DNA of 64,000 nucleotides from Actinomycetota bacterium. Its GTDB lineage: Bacteria > Actinomycetota > Actinomycetes > S36-B12 > UBA10799. A program made the translations under genes and the position numbers. How positions within the stretch are numbered: position 1 is the stretch's first letter; each line of letters begins with the position of its first letter. Below, one piece after another: positions 34,643 through 42,979 of the stretch. The notes beneath the pieces are model-generated. The model saw nothing but the letters and a program-made list of their open reading frames with translations, did no database searches and was not told the origin of the DNA. The DNA lies in contig JACJWU010000002.1 of assembly GCA_020636995.1 (NCBI GenBank), positions 310,001 to 374,000 of the forward strand. Direction: 5' to 3'.

Positions 34643-34879
34643 ATGAGCGTGTCGTGGCGCAGCAAGCATTCCGCCTATTCTGCGTTGTCCGTCGGCAGTG
34701 CCTTCTCGTTCCTCAGCGCCCTGTCCGCAGGTTCGGTCCTGTCCGTGGCGTCGGCGGGGTCCCTGCTGTCGATCGGGTCCAGTGGGTCGATCCTCTCGAT
34801 CGGGTCCACCGGATCCATCCTGTCGATCGGTTCCTCCGGCGGCCTGTTCAGCCTTGGTCGCTCGGCAGCGGCGTCATGA
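34643..34879 (+). CDS. Small nonapeptide-repeat protein (SxLSxxSxG)
   Basis: 78 residues from ATG 34643. After a short basic start (MSVSWRSKHSAY), residues 13-75 are seven uninterrupted 9-residue repeats: SALSVGSAF, SFLSALSAG, SVLSVASAG, SLLSIGSSG, SILSIGSTG, SILSIGSSG, GLFSLGRSA. Hydrophobic residues recur at positions 2-3 and 5, serine at 1, 4 and 7, and glycine at 9. This suggests a small beta-solenoid or stacked strand rather than a membrane helix. The 3' end overlaps the converging orn gene by 32 bases. I recall similar short Ser/Leu/Gly repeat proteins in actinobacteria, but the function is unknown. Confidence 0.68.
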   Translation: MSVSWRSKHSAYSALSVGSAFSFLSALSAGSVLSVASAGSLLSIGSSGSILSIGSTGSILSIGSSGGLFSLGRSAAAS

Positions 34880-35417
34880 TCGCCTGGCGGTAGTAGGCGA
34901 GTTCCGCGATCGAATCGAGTGTGTCGCCGAGTGCCCGATGGTTGCCCGTCTTGGTGGGCGCAGCGTAGTAGGTCTTGGGATACCAACGGCGCGCCAACTC
35001 TTTGATGCTGGAGACGTCGACGACCCGGTAGTGCAGGTAGGCGTCGAGATCCGGCATGTACTTGGCCAGGAATCCGCGGTCGACATAGATGCTCGAGCCG
35101 CACAGTGGAGCCTTGCGTGCGGTGGGGATGTGGGACTGGACGTACGACAGGACTTTGCTCTGCGCCTCGTCGACCGTGATGCCATCGGGGATCTCCGGAA
35201 GGAGCCCGGACGCCGTGTGCATCTCCCGGACCACGTCGGGCATGTGGGACATCGCCGCCGCTGAGGGGCGGATCACGAAGGAGACGCCTTCATCCAGCAC
35301 TGTCAGGTCCGCCTCCGTGACGACGCAGGCGATCTCGACAAGTTCATCGCGCTCCAGGTCGAGGCCGGTCATCTCACAGTCCAGCCAGACCAGTCGTTCG
35401 CCGGTATTGTTCGTCAC
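34848..35417 (-). CDS. orn: Oligoribonuclease
   Basis: 189 residues from GTG 35417 (VTNNTGERLVWLDCEMTGLD). It is a DEDDh 3'-5' exonuclease: Asp-Glu in WLDCEMTGLD, Asp in SIYVDRGFLA, and the His-Asp pair in NHRALGDTLDSI. It degrades 2-5-nt RNAs, including pGpG, the end product of c-di-GMP breakdown. This is of interest given the several c-di-GMP genes in the window. It is essential in many bacteria. The MMPL partner gene lies 10 bases upstream on the same strand. Confidence 0.95.
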   Translation of the reverse strand: MTNNTGERLVWLDCEMTGLDLERDELVEIACVVTEADLTVLDEGVSFVIRPSAAAMSHMPDVVREMHTASGLLPEIPDGITVDEAQSKVLSYVQSHIPTARKAPLCGSSIYVDRGFLAKYMPDLDAYLHYRVVDVSSIKELARRWYPKTYYAAPTKTGNHRALGDTLDSIAELAYYRQAIMTPLPSDQG

Positions 35418-35427
35418 CCGGCCAAGC

Positions 35428-37962
35428 CTACTGTTGCTGGTCGCTCTCGGGCCGGAAGAACCAGTCGTCGTCGCGGGGTGCGTCGTCCGGCACATCAGGC
35501 GGCGTTTCCTCCGGCACCTCAGCCGGCGTCTCCTCCGACATGTCGGTGGGCGTCACCTCCGGAGCCCCTTCGGGTGCGAAGGCGGACGCCGGTATGGCAC
35601 CGACCGGATGGAGGCGGCGCCAGGCCACGGCGCCGGCCGCAAGGGCGATCACAACCAGGAGCGCCCAGCCTGCCAGCGTGCTGCCGGAACCCGGCTCGCC
35701 CGCGCTGGGCAGCGTGTAGATGTATGAGACCCGCCCGGCAGCGCCCTCCGGTGCGCCATAGGGCAGTGCGTCGGCGGCGCGCTTCTGGCTGGCCGCGAGG
35801 TATGCCCGGGCGAACGCGGGGTCCTTTGAAGCCTTGACCACTGAGGTGAGCACTTCGGAAGTGCCCTCCTGCTGCAACTGTCCGGCTCCGTCGGCAAGGG
35901 AGTCCGCGCCTTGCCCCGCACTGTTCACGCCAGAGTCGACCTGTCCCAGCGCCTCCCCGGCTGCGGCCGTCCCGTCGGCCTGCTGCTGGGTTCCCTGTGC
36001 CAGGGCGTCGCCGCCCTCGGCGAGTTGCTCCGCGCCCCGTGCCAGGTCGTTGGCGCCCTTCGCGAGGTCACTGCTGCCCTCGGCGAGATCGTCGAGCCCG
36101 GTCGTCAGGTCCTCGGTGCCGATGGCGAGTTGATCGGCGCCACCGGCCGATTCCGCGGCGCCGTTGGACAGTTTGACGAGCCCATCGATGGTGGCGGTCA
36201 AACCGTCGGTGAGTGCGTCGAGGCCTTCGTAGATGCCCGGTGCGTCAGTGTTGCCGCTCACCAAGGCAACGGAGATCTGCCCGAGTGCGGTGTCGACCGC
36301 CGACAGTGCCGCGGTGATCCCCTTCAACGCCAGTGCGATGGCCTTGACCGCCAACGCTTGCAGGCCCACCGAAGCCGCCTGTTGACCGACACCCACTCCG
36401 GTGTCGGTCGCCTTCTGGCGAGCGGCGTCGGCATCGTCGATCGCTTGTTGCAGGGCGGCACACTGCGCAGGATTGAGGATCACCGCGTCGACGCATGCCT
36501 GCTGGTGGACCAAGGCTGTCTGGACGCGCGCGGACTCCGCGAGCAACGCAGCCTGCGCGCTGTCCGCGGACAATGTCGTGAGGGCTGCGGCGATGTCTTC
36601 GAGTTCGCCCCCGACCCGGTCGGCGCCCGCGGAACTGATGCCCGCGACCTGCTGGATGGCCTTCACCGCTGAGATCAGCGTGCTGGCTTGCGACGGTGGG
36701 AACGACGCGGCCGAGTCCTGAGGAGTGCCGATCACGTCGCGCAGTCGGAACACGGCCTGGGCGAGTTGGTCGGAACTGTCACGAGCAGCGGGAAGTGCGG
36801 AGGGCTCCAGCAGTTTCTGCAGGCCGTCGTACAGATCCAACAGGCCGTCGCTGAGGGCGGTCGCCCCTTCCTCGAGCGAGCGGGCGCCCTCGTAGGCCGA
36901 CTTCGTGCCTTTCGCAGCCTCTGACTGCCCCTTCGACAATTCGCGGGTGCCCTTCGCGGCCTGCGACTGGCCGTCGGCCAACTCGTCAGCGCCGCGCGCC
37001 AGTTCCTGGGAACCGGGAACCAGCAACTCGTTGACCTGCTGGGTGAGCGCCGAGGTGCCCACACCCAACTCGGCAAGCCCCCTGCTGAGATCACCCGCGC
37101 CTTCTGCCAGGGCCGAGGCCGAGTCGTCCAAGGTGCGCAAGCCGTCGGCGAGGTCCGCGTTGCCCTCGACACTCTTCGCCAACAGATCTGTGGTGAAGCC
37201 CAGCATCGGGTCCTGGCCCGACGTCACCGGAACCACTTGCAGAGCCAGACCGGGGACGGCCAGCGGGTCGCCGCTGACCAGGACCTCGGCGCTCTGCTGG
37301 TAGTCACCCATCGGCGGGAAGAGCACGAGGTTCCACAGCAACTGCGTGCGACCGTCCTGCGTCGTGTTGCGGACCGCGCCGGGAGCCTCGAGCAGCGTCA
37401 GGTCGGTGGGCAGGGTGATCATCAACGTCCCGACGAAGGGCGCGAAGACCGGTTGTTTGTCGACCGTCCAGCGCCCGCCGGCGTCCCGGTAGCGGATGGT
37501 CTTCTCTTTTGCCGTGGTGTTGGTGACCGTGTACGTGATCCGCAGTTGGCCCTTGCTGGACGCCACCGTGTCCGGGGCCAATACATCGGGCCCTTGCCGG
37601 TACTCGGCATGCAGCGCCACCGGCAGGGGCTTGTCGAAGGCGGCGCGTGTGGTGACCGTGGTCTGACCGGCGCCACCGATGTCCACGACCACGGCGTCAC
37701 CGTCCGTCTGCGGTGAGCCCCGGCGGTCCACGTATTCCACCTCACTGGTCGATGAGGGGTCCCGGACCGGCCCGGCGGGGTAGTCGCGCGCCACCAGTCT
37801 GCTGTAGAGGGTGGACTCCTCGGGAAGTCCGGACGCGTCGACCTGCGTGACGACGAGCTCCTCGTTGACCAGTGCGGGCTCCGGCTTGGCCGAGACCGGC
37901 GCGGCGCCCACAGCGGCGACGAGTGCGGCGGCGAGTGCTGCCTCCACATGTCGTCGCATCAA
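35428..37962 (-). CDS. Secreted heptad-glycine repeat protein, MMPL partner (YhgE/Pip-like)
   Basis: 844 residues with a signal peptide (AALAAALVAAVGAAPVSA) and one C-terminal membrane helix (LAGWALLVVIALAAGAVAWRR), followed by an acidic Pro-rich cytoplasmic tail. Two long blocks (about residues 275-375 and 605-705) repeat a heptad with Gly and Leu, for example GADELADGQSQ and GANDLARGAEQLAEGGDAL. This X-X-G-X-L pattern is known from YhgE/Pip proteins. The first 270 residues are beta-rich. Its start overlaps the stop of the upstream MMPL gene by 4 bases, so the pair probably forms one exporter complex spanning the envelope. Confidence 0.78.
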   Translation of the reverse strand: MMRRHVEAALAAALVAAVGAAPVSAKPEPALVNEELVVTQVDASGLPEESTLYSRLVARDYPAGPVRDPSSTSEVEYVDRRGSPQTDGDAVVVDIGGAGQTTVTTRAAFDKPLPVALHAEYRQGPDVLAPDTVASSKGQLRITYTVTNTTAKEKTIRYRDAGGRWTVDKQPVFAPFVGTLMITLPTDLTLLEAPGAVRNTTQDGRTQLLWNLVLFPPMGDYQQSAEVLVSGDPLAVPGLALQVVPVTSGQDPMLGFTTDLLAKSVEGNADLADGLRTLDDSASALAEGAGDLSRGLAELGVGTSALTQQVNELLVPGSQELARGADELADGQSQAAKGTRELSKGQSEAAKGTKSAYEGARSLEEGATALSDGLLDLYDGLQKLLEPSALPAARDSSDQLAQAVFRLRDVIGTPQDSAASFPPSQASTLISAVKAIQQVAGISSAGADRVGGELEDIAAALTTLSADSAQAALLAESARVQTALVHQQACVDAVILNPAQCAALQQAIDDADAARQKATDTGVGVGQQAASVGLQALAVKAIALALKGITAALSAVDTALGQISVALVSGNTDAPGIYEGLDALTDGLTATIDGLVKLSNGAAESAGGADQLAIGTEDLTTGLDDLAEGSSDLAKGANDLARGAEQLAEGGDALAQGTQQQADGTAAAGEALGQVDSGVNSAGQGADSLADGAGQLQQEGTSEVLTSVVKASKDPAFARAYLAASQKRAADALPYGAPEGAAGRVSYIYTLPSAGEPGSGSTLAGWALLVVIALAAGAVAWRRLHPVGAIPASAFAPEGAPEVTPTDMSEETPAEVPEETPPDVPDDAPRDDDWFFRPESDQQQ

Positions 37963-40757
37963 GGTCTCCCGACTCGGATCGGCTCCGGCGCGTCAGCCGT
38001 ATCCTTCATCGTCTCGTCTCGCTCCGGCAAAAGGTTGGTGAACACGCTGACGATCAGGATGGTCACCATGGCAGGCACAAGAGCGGCGCCGAGCAGTGTC
38101 TGCAGCGCCGCATCGGGTCCTGTCAGCAGGTACGAGACCGCCATCGACACCGCACCCAGCACGAGCGGCAATGCCACACTGCGGCCGACCACCAGGACCG
38201 CAAGCAGCGCGGTGGCCACGATGGCCCACGCCGTCACCGGTGCGCTGGGGATCTTGGCCGGGGGCACGAGCGCGGCGATGATGGAAACAACGATCAGTGC
38301 CAATACCACTCCGAGCGTGTAGCTGCCCGCGCGGATGAGGAAGGTGCCGCGGCCACCGCCGACGCTGCGCGGCAACAGCGCCAGCACCGCTCCCAGAACG
38401 GCACTCATGGCAACCGTGGTCGACGCGCTGTCCGGGATGAATGACAGACGCGAGGTGAGCACCCACGAGACCGTCACTCCCACCACGGCACCGATCACCG
38501 GCGCCGGGCGGTAGACGGCCAGTGGGGTACGGCTGGATCGCGGTTCGGCTTCGCTGGCCGCGGCGGCATCGAGGGCGCGGGGGTCGCCCTCCACGTGCAG
38601 TTCGGGAAGCAGGCGGTCGAGCCAGCCCGGCAACCACCACGTGCCCTTCTGCGCGAGCACCATGATCGCGGGCACAAGAAGGCAGCGCACGATCGTCGCG
38701 TCGACGGCCACGGCGGTCGCCAGCCCCACACCGAACATCTTCACGATGGCGTTGTCGGACAGTAGGAAGCTGCCGAAGACGACGACCATGATCGCGGCCG
38801 CGGCGGTGACCAGATGCCCGGTATCCGCGAGTCCGCGCCGCACCGCCACCGTCATGTCGCCGGTCCGCTCCCAGTGCTCGCGGAACGCGGTCAACAGGAA
38901 CACCTCGTAGTCCATGGACAGGCCGAACAGAACCGCGAACATCATCATCGGCACGTACGACTCGATCGGGACGGGCCCTTCCAGTCCGATCAGTTCGGCG
39001 CCCCATCCCCACTGGAACACGACTGTGACCACACCGTAGGCGGCAGCGATGGAGAGCAGGTTCATCACGGCCGCTTTGAGCGGGATCAGCAGCGAACGGT
39101 AGGCGACCATGAGCAACATGAAGGACAGCGTCACCACGCCGGCGATGAAGAACGGCGTACGCGCGGCGATGATCTCCGAGAAGTCGGTGACCGCGGCCGT
39201 CACGCCACCCACGTGCGCGCCCATGCCGGCGCCGCTGGCCGCCGCCGGCAGCACGTCGTCGCGCAACTCATGCACCAGGTCTTCGGTGCGGGGATCGGCG
39301 GGACCCCACTCGGGCACGACCCGGACGATCGCCACCCCTCCGTCGGGACTGACGACGGGAGCGTCAGCGGAGGCGACCCCAGGAGCGCCTGCCAGGCTCT
39401 CCTGAAGACTCAGCAGACGGGGGTCCTGCGTGCGGGGGTCCGTCCCCGACGGTGCGTCGACGTCCTCGGGGGCCTCGGCGATCGCGTACATCTGTGTGAC
39501 CACGGCCAGTGGTCCGTTCTCGCCGGCTCCGAACCCCTGATCGATCAGGTCGTAGGCCTGCCGGGCCGATGTCTCCTCGGGCAGGATCCCGTTGTCGCTG
39601 TGCCCCAGGGTCAGTGTCAACGTGGGTGCCGCCATGACCAGCAGCACGATCGTCGAGGCGATCGCGAAGCGCCAGGGCTTCCTGGTCACCGCGTCGGCCA
39701 GGCGCCCCCAGCCGGTTGTATCCAGATCCTTGTCGTCGTGCGCGTTCAGCCCCTTCTTGGGCATGACGCGATACTTCATGACCCCGAGGATGGCCGGGAC
39801 CAGGGTGATGGAGGCGAGGACCGCCACCGTCACCACGATGGCAGCGGCGTACCCGAGCCAGGCCAGGAAGGAGATCCCGGTCAGGACCAGGCCACATACC
39901 GCGGCGATCAAGGTGCTGCCCGCGAAGACCATGCCTGCACCCGCGGTGCCAGCCGTGCGGCCCACCGCATCCGGAACCTCGAAGCCCTGATGCAGCAGCG
40001 TGCGGTGGCGGGTGATGAGGAACAGGGCGTAGTCGATACCCACTCCGAGTCCGAGCATCGTGCCGAGCGTGGGGGCCACGTCGGGGATGAACACGAGTCG
40101 GCTCAGTAGCCCGACGATCGCCAACCCCAGCCCCACGGAGAACACGGCGCTGATCAGGGGCACGAACGTGGCACCCCACCGGCGCAATGTCACGAAGAGG
40201 ATCAACACGGCGGAAAGCAGCCCCAGTGCCTCGCTGAGATGGGTGTCGGGCTCCGCGAGCTGGCGACCCATGAAACCGCCGATGGCCACGGTCATGCCCT
40301 CCGGAGCAGCGTTCACCGCCGCGTCGAGGATCTCTTGTGCGACTCCGGCCTCGGTCGCGAACCGTTCGTTGACGACCACCGAGAGGATGGCCGTGTGCCC
40401 GTCGTCGGACAGCAGTGACTCACGCTCGGCGGGCCCGGACACCGACGTCACTTCCGGGATGGCCCGCAGTTGCTCGGCGATGTCGTCCACCGACCTGGCT
40501 CCCGCCCCGCCGAGGTCCAGGTCCGGGTCGAACAGGACGAGTGGGATGGCTTCGGCCGAGGAGCCCGGGAAGGCCCGGTTCAGAAGGTCCTGCGCGACAG
40601 ACGAGTCCGTGCCCTTGAGGATGAAGGAGTCCTTCGATTCACCCCCGAAGGCCCGGTTGGCGCCCATCAGGACGAACGCCACCAACAGCCAGACGCCGAT
40701 GACTTTCCAGCCCCGCTCGGCACTGTGCCGACCGACTCGGTAGAGGAAGCCGGTCAT
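37959..40757 (-). CDS. MMPL/RND-family transporter
   Basis: 932 residues with two sets of membrane helices, each following a large extracytoplasmic loop, in the MmpL layout. Proton-relay Asp-Tyr pairs are seen in GVGIDYALFLITRHR and GLSMDYEVFLLTAFREHWE. The C-terminal third has extra hydrophobic segments beyond the usual twelve. MmpL proteins export lipids, siderophores or drugs in mycolate and non-mycolate actinobacteria. Four-base overlap with the heptad-repeat gene shows coupled translation. The substrate is unknown. Confidence 0.9.
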   Translation of the reverse strand: MTGFLYRVGRHSAERGWKVIGVWLLVAFVLMGANRAFGGESKDSFILKGTDSSVAQDLLNRAFPGSSAEAIPLVLFDPDLDLGGAGARSVDDIAEQLRAIPEVTSVSGPAERESLLSDDGHTAILSVVVNERFATEAGVAQEILDAAVNAAPEGMTVAIGGFMGRQLAEPDTHLSEALGLLSAVLILFVTLRRWGATFVPLISAVFSVGLGLAIVGLLSRLVFIPDVAPTLGTMLGLGVGIDYALFLITRHRTLLHQGFEVPDAVGRTAGTAGAGMVFAGSTLIAAVCGLVLTGISFLAWLGYAAAIVVTVAVLASITLVPAILGVMKYRVMPKKGLNAHDDKDLDTTGWGRLADAVTRKPWRFAIASTIVLLVMAAPTLTLTLGHSDNGILPEETSARQAYDLIDQGFGAGENGPLAVVTQMYAIAEAPEDVDAPSGTDPRTQDPRLLSLQESLAGAPGVASADAPVVSPDGGVAIVRVVPEWGPADPRTEDLVHELRDDVLPAAASGAGMGAHVGGVTAAVTDFSEIIAARTPFFIAGVVTLSFMLLMVAYRSLLIPLKAAVMNLLSIAAAYGVVTVVFQWGWGAELIGLEGPVPIESYVPMMMFAVLFGLSMDYEVFLLTAFREHWERTGDMTVAVRRGLADTGHLVTAAAAIMVVVFGSFLLSDNAIVKMFGVGLATAVAVDATIVRCLLVPAIMVLAQKGTWWLPGWLDRLLPELHVEGDPRALDAAAASEAEPRSSRTPLAVYRPAPVIGAVVGVTVSWVLTSRLSFIPDSASTTVAMSAVLGAVLALLPRSVGGGRGTFLIRAGSYTLGVVLALIVVSIIAALVPPAKIPSAPVTAWAIVATALLAVLVVGRSVALPLVLGAVSMAVSYLLTGPDAALQTLLGAALVPAMVTILIVSVFTNLLPERDETMKDTADAPEPIRVGRP

Positions 40758-40899
40758 GGCAGATCGGGGGTTGCCGACACCCGGTAAGGATAGTCAGCAG
40801 CGCGCGCTGATGGCGGGTCGTGCAGGTCGTCCGCGATGGGTCGCTCGGGGGCGTCGGGGGACGGGTGCAATGCTGTGAGCAGGAGATTGGGGAACGACC

Positions 40900-41730
40900 A
40901 TGTACACCTGCTTCGACGTCGCTATCGAGAACAAAGTCGCGCATGTCCGCCTGAACCGCCCGGACGCGCTCAACACGATGATCCCGCAGTTCTGGTCGGA
41001 ACTGCCGCAGTTGGTGGGGGACTTGTCCGACCGCGGCGACGTCCGGGTGATCGTGATCAGTTCCACCGGTAAGCACTTCAGTGCCGGGATGGACCTGTCG
41101 GTCTTCACCAGCAGCGGTCTGTCGATGGATGGCGAGCCCGGGCGGCGCAACGCCACGTTCATGATCCTGGTCAAGCGCCTTCAGGAGAGTTTCACAGCAC
41201 TCGAGCGTGCCCGCGTCCCGGTGCTGGCCGCGATTCAGGGTGGTTGTATCGGTGGGGCGGTGGACATGGTGTGCGCCGCGGACATGCGCTACGCGACGGC
41301 CGATGCCTATTTCGTGGTTCAGGAGACGAACATCGGCATGACGGCCGATGTGGGGACCCTGCAGCGGCTGCCGAAACTCATCCCGGACGGAGTGGCCCGC
41401 GAGTTGGTCTACACCGGGCGCCGGATGAGTGCACAACGCGCCTATGAGGTGGGCCTGGTCAACCAGGTCTTCGACGACCATGAGGCGCTGGTTGCAGGCG
41501 TCCTGGAGATCGCGGCGGAGATCGCGACGAAGAGTCCACTGACTTTGTGGGGTGCGAAGGAGGCTCTGGTCTACGCGCGCGATCACGGGGTCCCAGACTC
41601 GCTGCATCAGATCGCTTTGTGGCAGACCGGCGCGTTCCAGCCGGCCGACATGATGGAGTCCTTCGCCGCGAAGGGCGAGAAGCGCCCGCCGGCCTACGAG
41701 GACCTGCCCCCGGCGCCGTCGGGGATCTGA
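40900..41730 (+). CDS. Crotonase-fold enzyme, dienoyl-CoA isomerase type
   Basis: 276 residues. The oxyanion-hole segments are GKHFSAGMDL and IQGGCIGGAVDM. The active-site stretch QETNIGMTADVGTLQRLPKL carries Glu142 and Asp150. The eight-residue spacing and the TADVGTLQRLPK context match mammalian ECH1 (delta3,5-delta2,4-dienoyl-CoA isomerase, Glu196/Asp204) more closely than a plain enoyl-CoA hydratase, which has a second Glu. The later SPLTLWGAKEALVYARDHG also fits. It would isomerise 3,5-dienoyl-CoA from odd double bonds during beta-oxidation. AGGAGATT upstream serves as the ribosome-binding site. Confidence 0.86.
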   Translation: MYTCFDVAIENKVAHVRLNRPDALNTMIPQFWSELPQLVGDLSDRGDVRVIVISSTGKHFSAGMDLSVFTSSGLSMDGEPGRRNATFMILVKRLQESFTALERARVPVLAAIQGGCIGGAVDMVCAADMRYATADAYFVVQETNIGMTADVGTLQRLPKLIPDGVARELVYTGRRMSAQRAYEVGLVNQVFDDHEALVAGVLEIAAEIATKSPLTLWGAKEALVYARDHGVPDSLHQIALWQTGAFQPADMMESFAAKGEKRPPAYEDLPPAPSGI

Positions 41731-41769
41731 GTCTGGACGGCTCGCCTGCACGCGGGGGAGGATCGGGCC

Positions 41770-42447
41770 ATGAACATCGGAATCCTGGGCACGGGCTCGG
41801 TCGGCCGAGCGCTCGCTGCCGGCCTATCTGCAGCCGGACATGAGGTACAGATCGGTACCCGCGATCCTTGGGTGACGCTCGCCCGAACTGACCCCGATCG
41901 TTTCGGCAACCCCGCGTTCTCGACGTGGACGACCGCGCATGAGCAGGTCGGCCTGGTGACTTTCGCCGAGGCTGCCGCGGCCGGCGACATCGTGGTGAAT
42001 GCCACATCCGGCGACGTCAGTATGCAGGCCCTGCAGGCCGCCGGTGCGGACAACCTGCGCGGCAAGATCCTGATCGATGTGTCCAACCCTCTGGATTTCT
42101 CCACTGGGTTCCCGCCCACGTTGTTCGTCAAGGACACGGACTCCCTCGGCGAGCAGATCCAGCGGGCATTCCCCGAGACACGAGTGGTGAAGACGCTCAA
42201 CACACTGAATGCCGGGCTTATGCTGGCACCTGAGCGGCTGAGCGCACCATCCGCGGTGTTCCTGTCCGGCGACGACGACGAGGCCAAGGGTCAGGTCGCC
42301 GAACTCCTCGCTTCCTTCGGTTGGCAGCAGATCGTGGATCTCGGGGGGATCGCCACATCGCGCGGGGTGGAGATGCTGATGCCGATGTGGCTCAGCCTTC
42401 TGTCCGTGCACGGTGATCCGCAGTTCAACTGGGCGATCGTCACCTGA
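41770..42447 (+). CDS. NADP/F420-type reductase (NADPH:F420 oxidoreductase family)
   Basis: 225 residues. MNIGILGTGSVGRALAAGL is the dinucleotide-binding motif, then IGTRDPW, VNATSGDVSMQAL and VVKTLNTLNAGLM. This pattern is shared by F420-dependent NADP reductases and their bacterial relatives of unknown substrate. The presence of a PPOX-class F420-type enzyme elsewhere in the window makes F420 use plausible. The gene follows the crotonase by 39 bases. Confidence 0.82.
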   Translation: MNIGILGTGSVGRALAAGLSAAGHEVQIGTRDPWVTLARTDPDRFGNPAFSTWTTAHEQVGLVTFAEAAAAGDIVVNATSGDVSMQALQAAGADNLRGKILIDVSNPLDFSTGFPPTLFVKDTDSLGEQIQRAFPETRVVKTLNTLNAGLMLAPERLSAPSAVFLSGDDDEAKGQVAELLASFGWQQIVDLGGIATSRGVEMLMPMWLSLLSVHGDPQFNWAIVT

Positions 42448-42542
42448 GCGCCAGCGCGTGGGTGCCGGCGGCCGCATTCACGCAGCGTGACCACTGCCCG
42501 CTACGCGGCGAAATGTCCTTTCCGCTCCTTAGCATCGGAGCC

Positions 42543-42938
42543 ATGAAGACTGCATTGGCCGCCGCGGGTGCGGCCGCCCTGTTCGCCCTGGCCGGATGCT
42601 CGTCAAGTGACACCACGGAGAGTCCCGCCGCCACCTCGCCGGCCGCTACCGCCAGTCCGGAGGCCAGCATGATCGGACCCATCATGGTCGAGCCGTCGCA
42701 GACCGAGGTCGACGCCACGGTGGGACGGTTCCTGAACTTCAATGTCGGCGACAATCCCGGCCAGTGGCAGATCTCCAGCGACAACGAGGCGGTCGTGACC
42801 GTAGAGCAGGGGGGTGAGCGTGACGGCGCGACGTTCAATCCCGGCGGTGAGGCCGTCGGGGTCGGTGAGGCCACGGTCACCCTGATCGACACCGAGGGCG
42901 GGGACGCGCTCGAATTCAAGATCAAAGTCACCGAATAG
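42543..42938 (+). CDS. Small secreted lipoprotein
   Basis: 131 residues. A signal peptide ends in the lipobox LAGCSSSD (Cys19). A Ser/Thr/Pro-rich spacer follows, then a compact beta domain (VEPSQTEVDATVGRFLNFNV ... ATVTLIDTEGGDALEFKIKVTE). That domain resembles bacterial Ig-like or chagasin-type beta sandwiches. It is anchored on the outer face of the membrane. The ligand is unknown. Confidence 0.8.
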   Translation: MKTALAAAGAAALFALAGCSSSDTTESPAATSPAATASPEASMIGPIMVEPSQTEVDATVGRFLNFNVGDNPGQWQISSDNEAVVTVEQGGERDGATFNPGGEAVGVGEATVTLIDTEGGDALEFKIKVTE

Positions 42939-42979
42939 CGGCACTCGCATTCCGCATAGGGTGAGCCGATACTGGAGGC

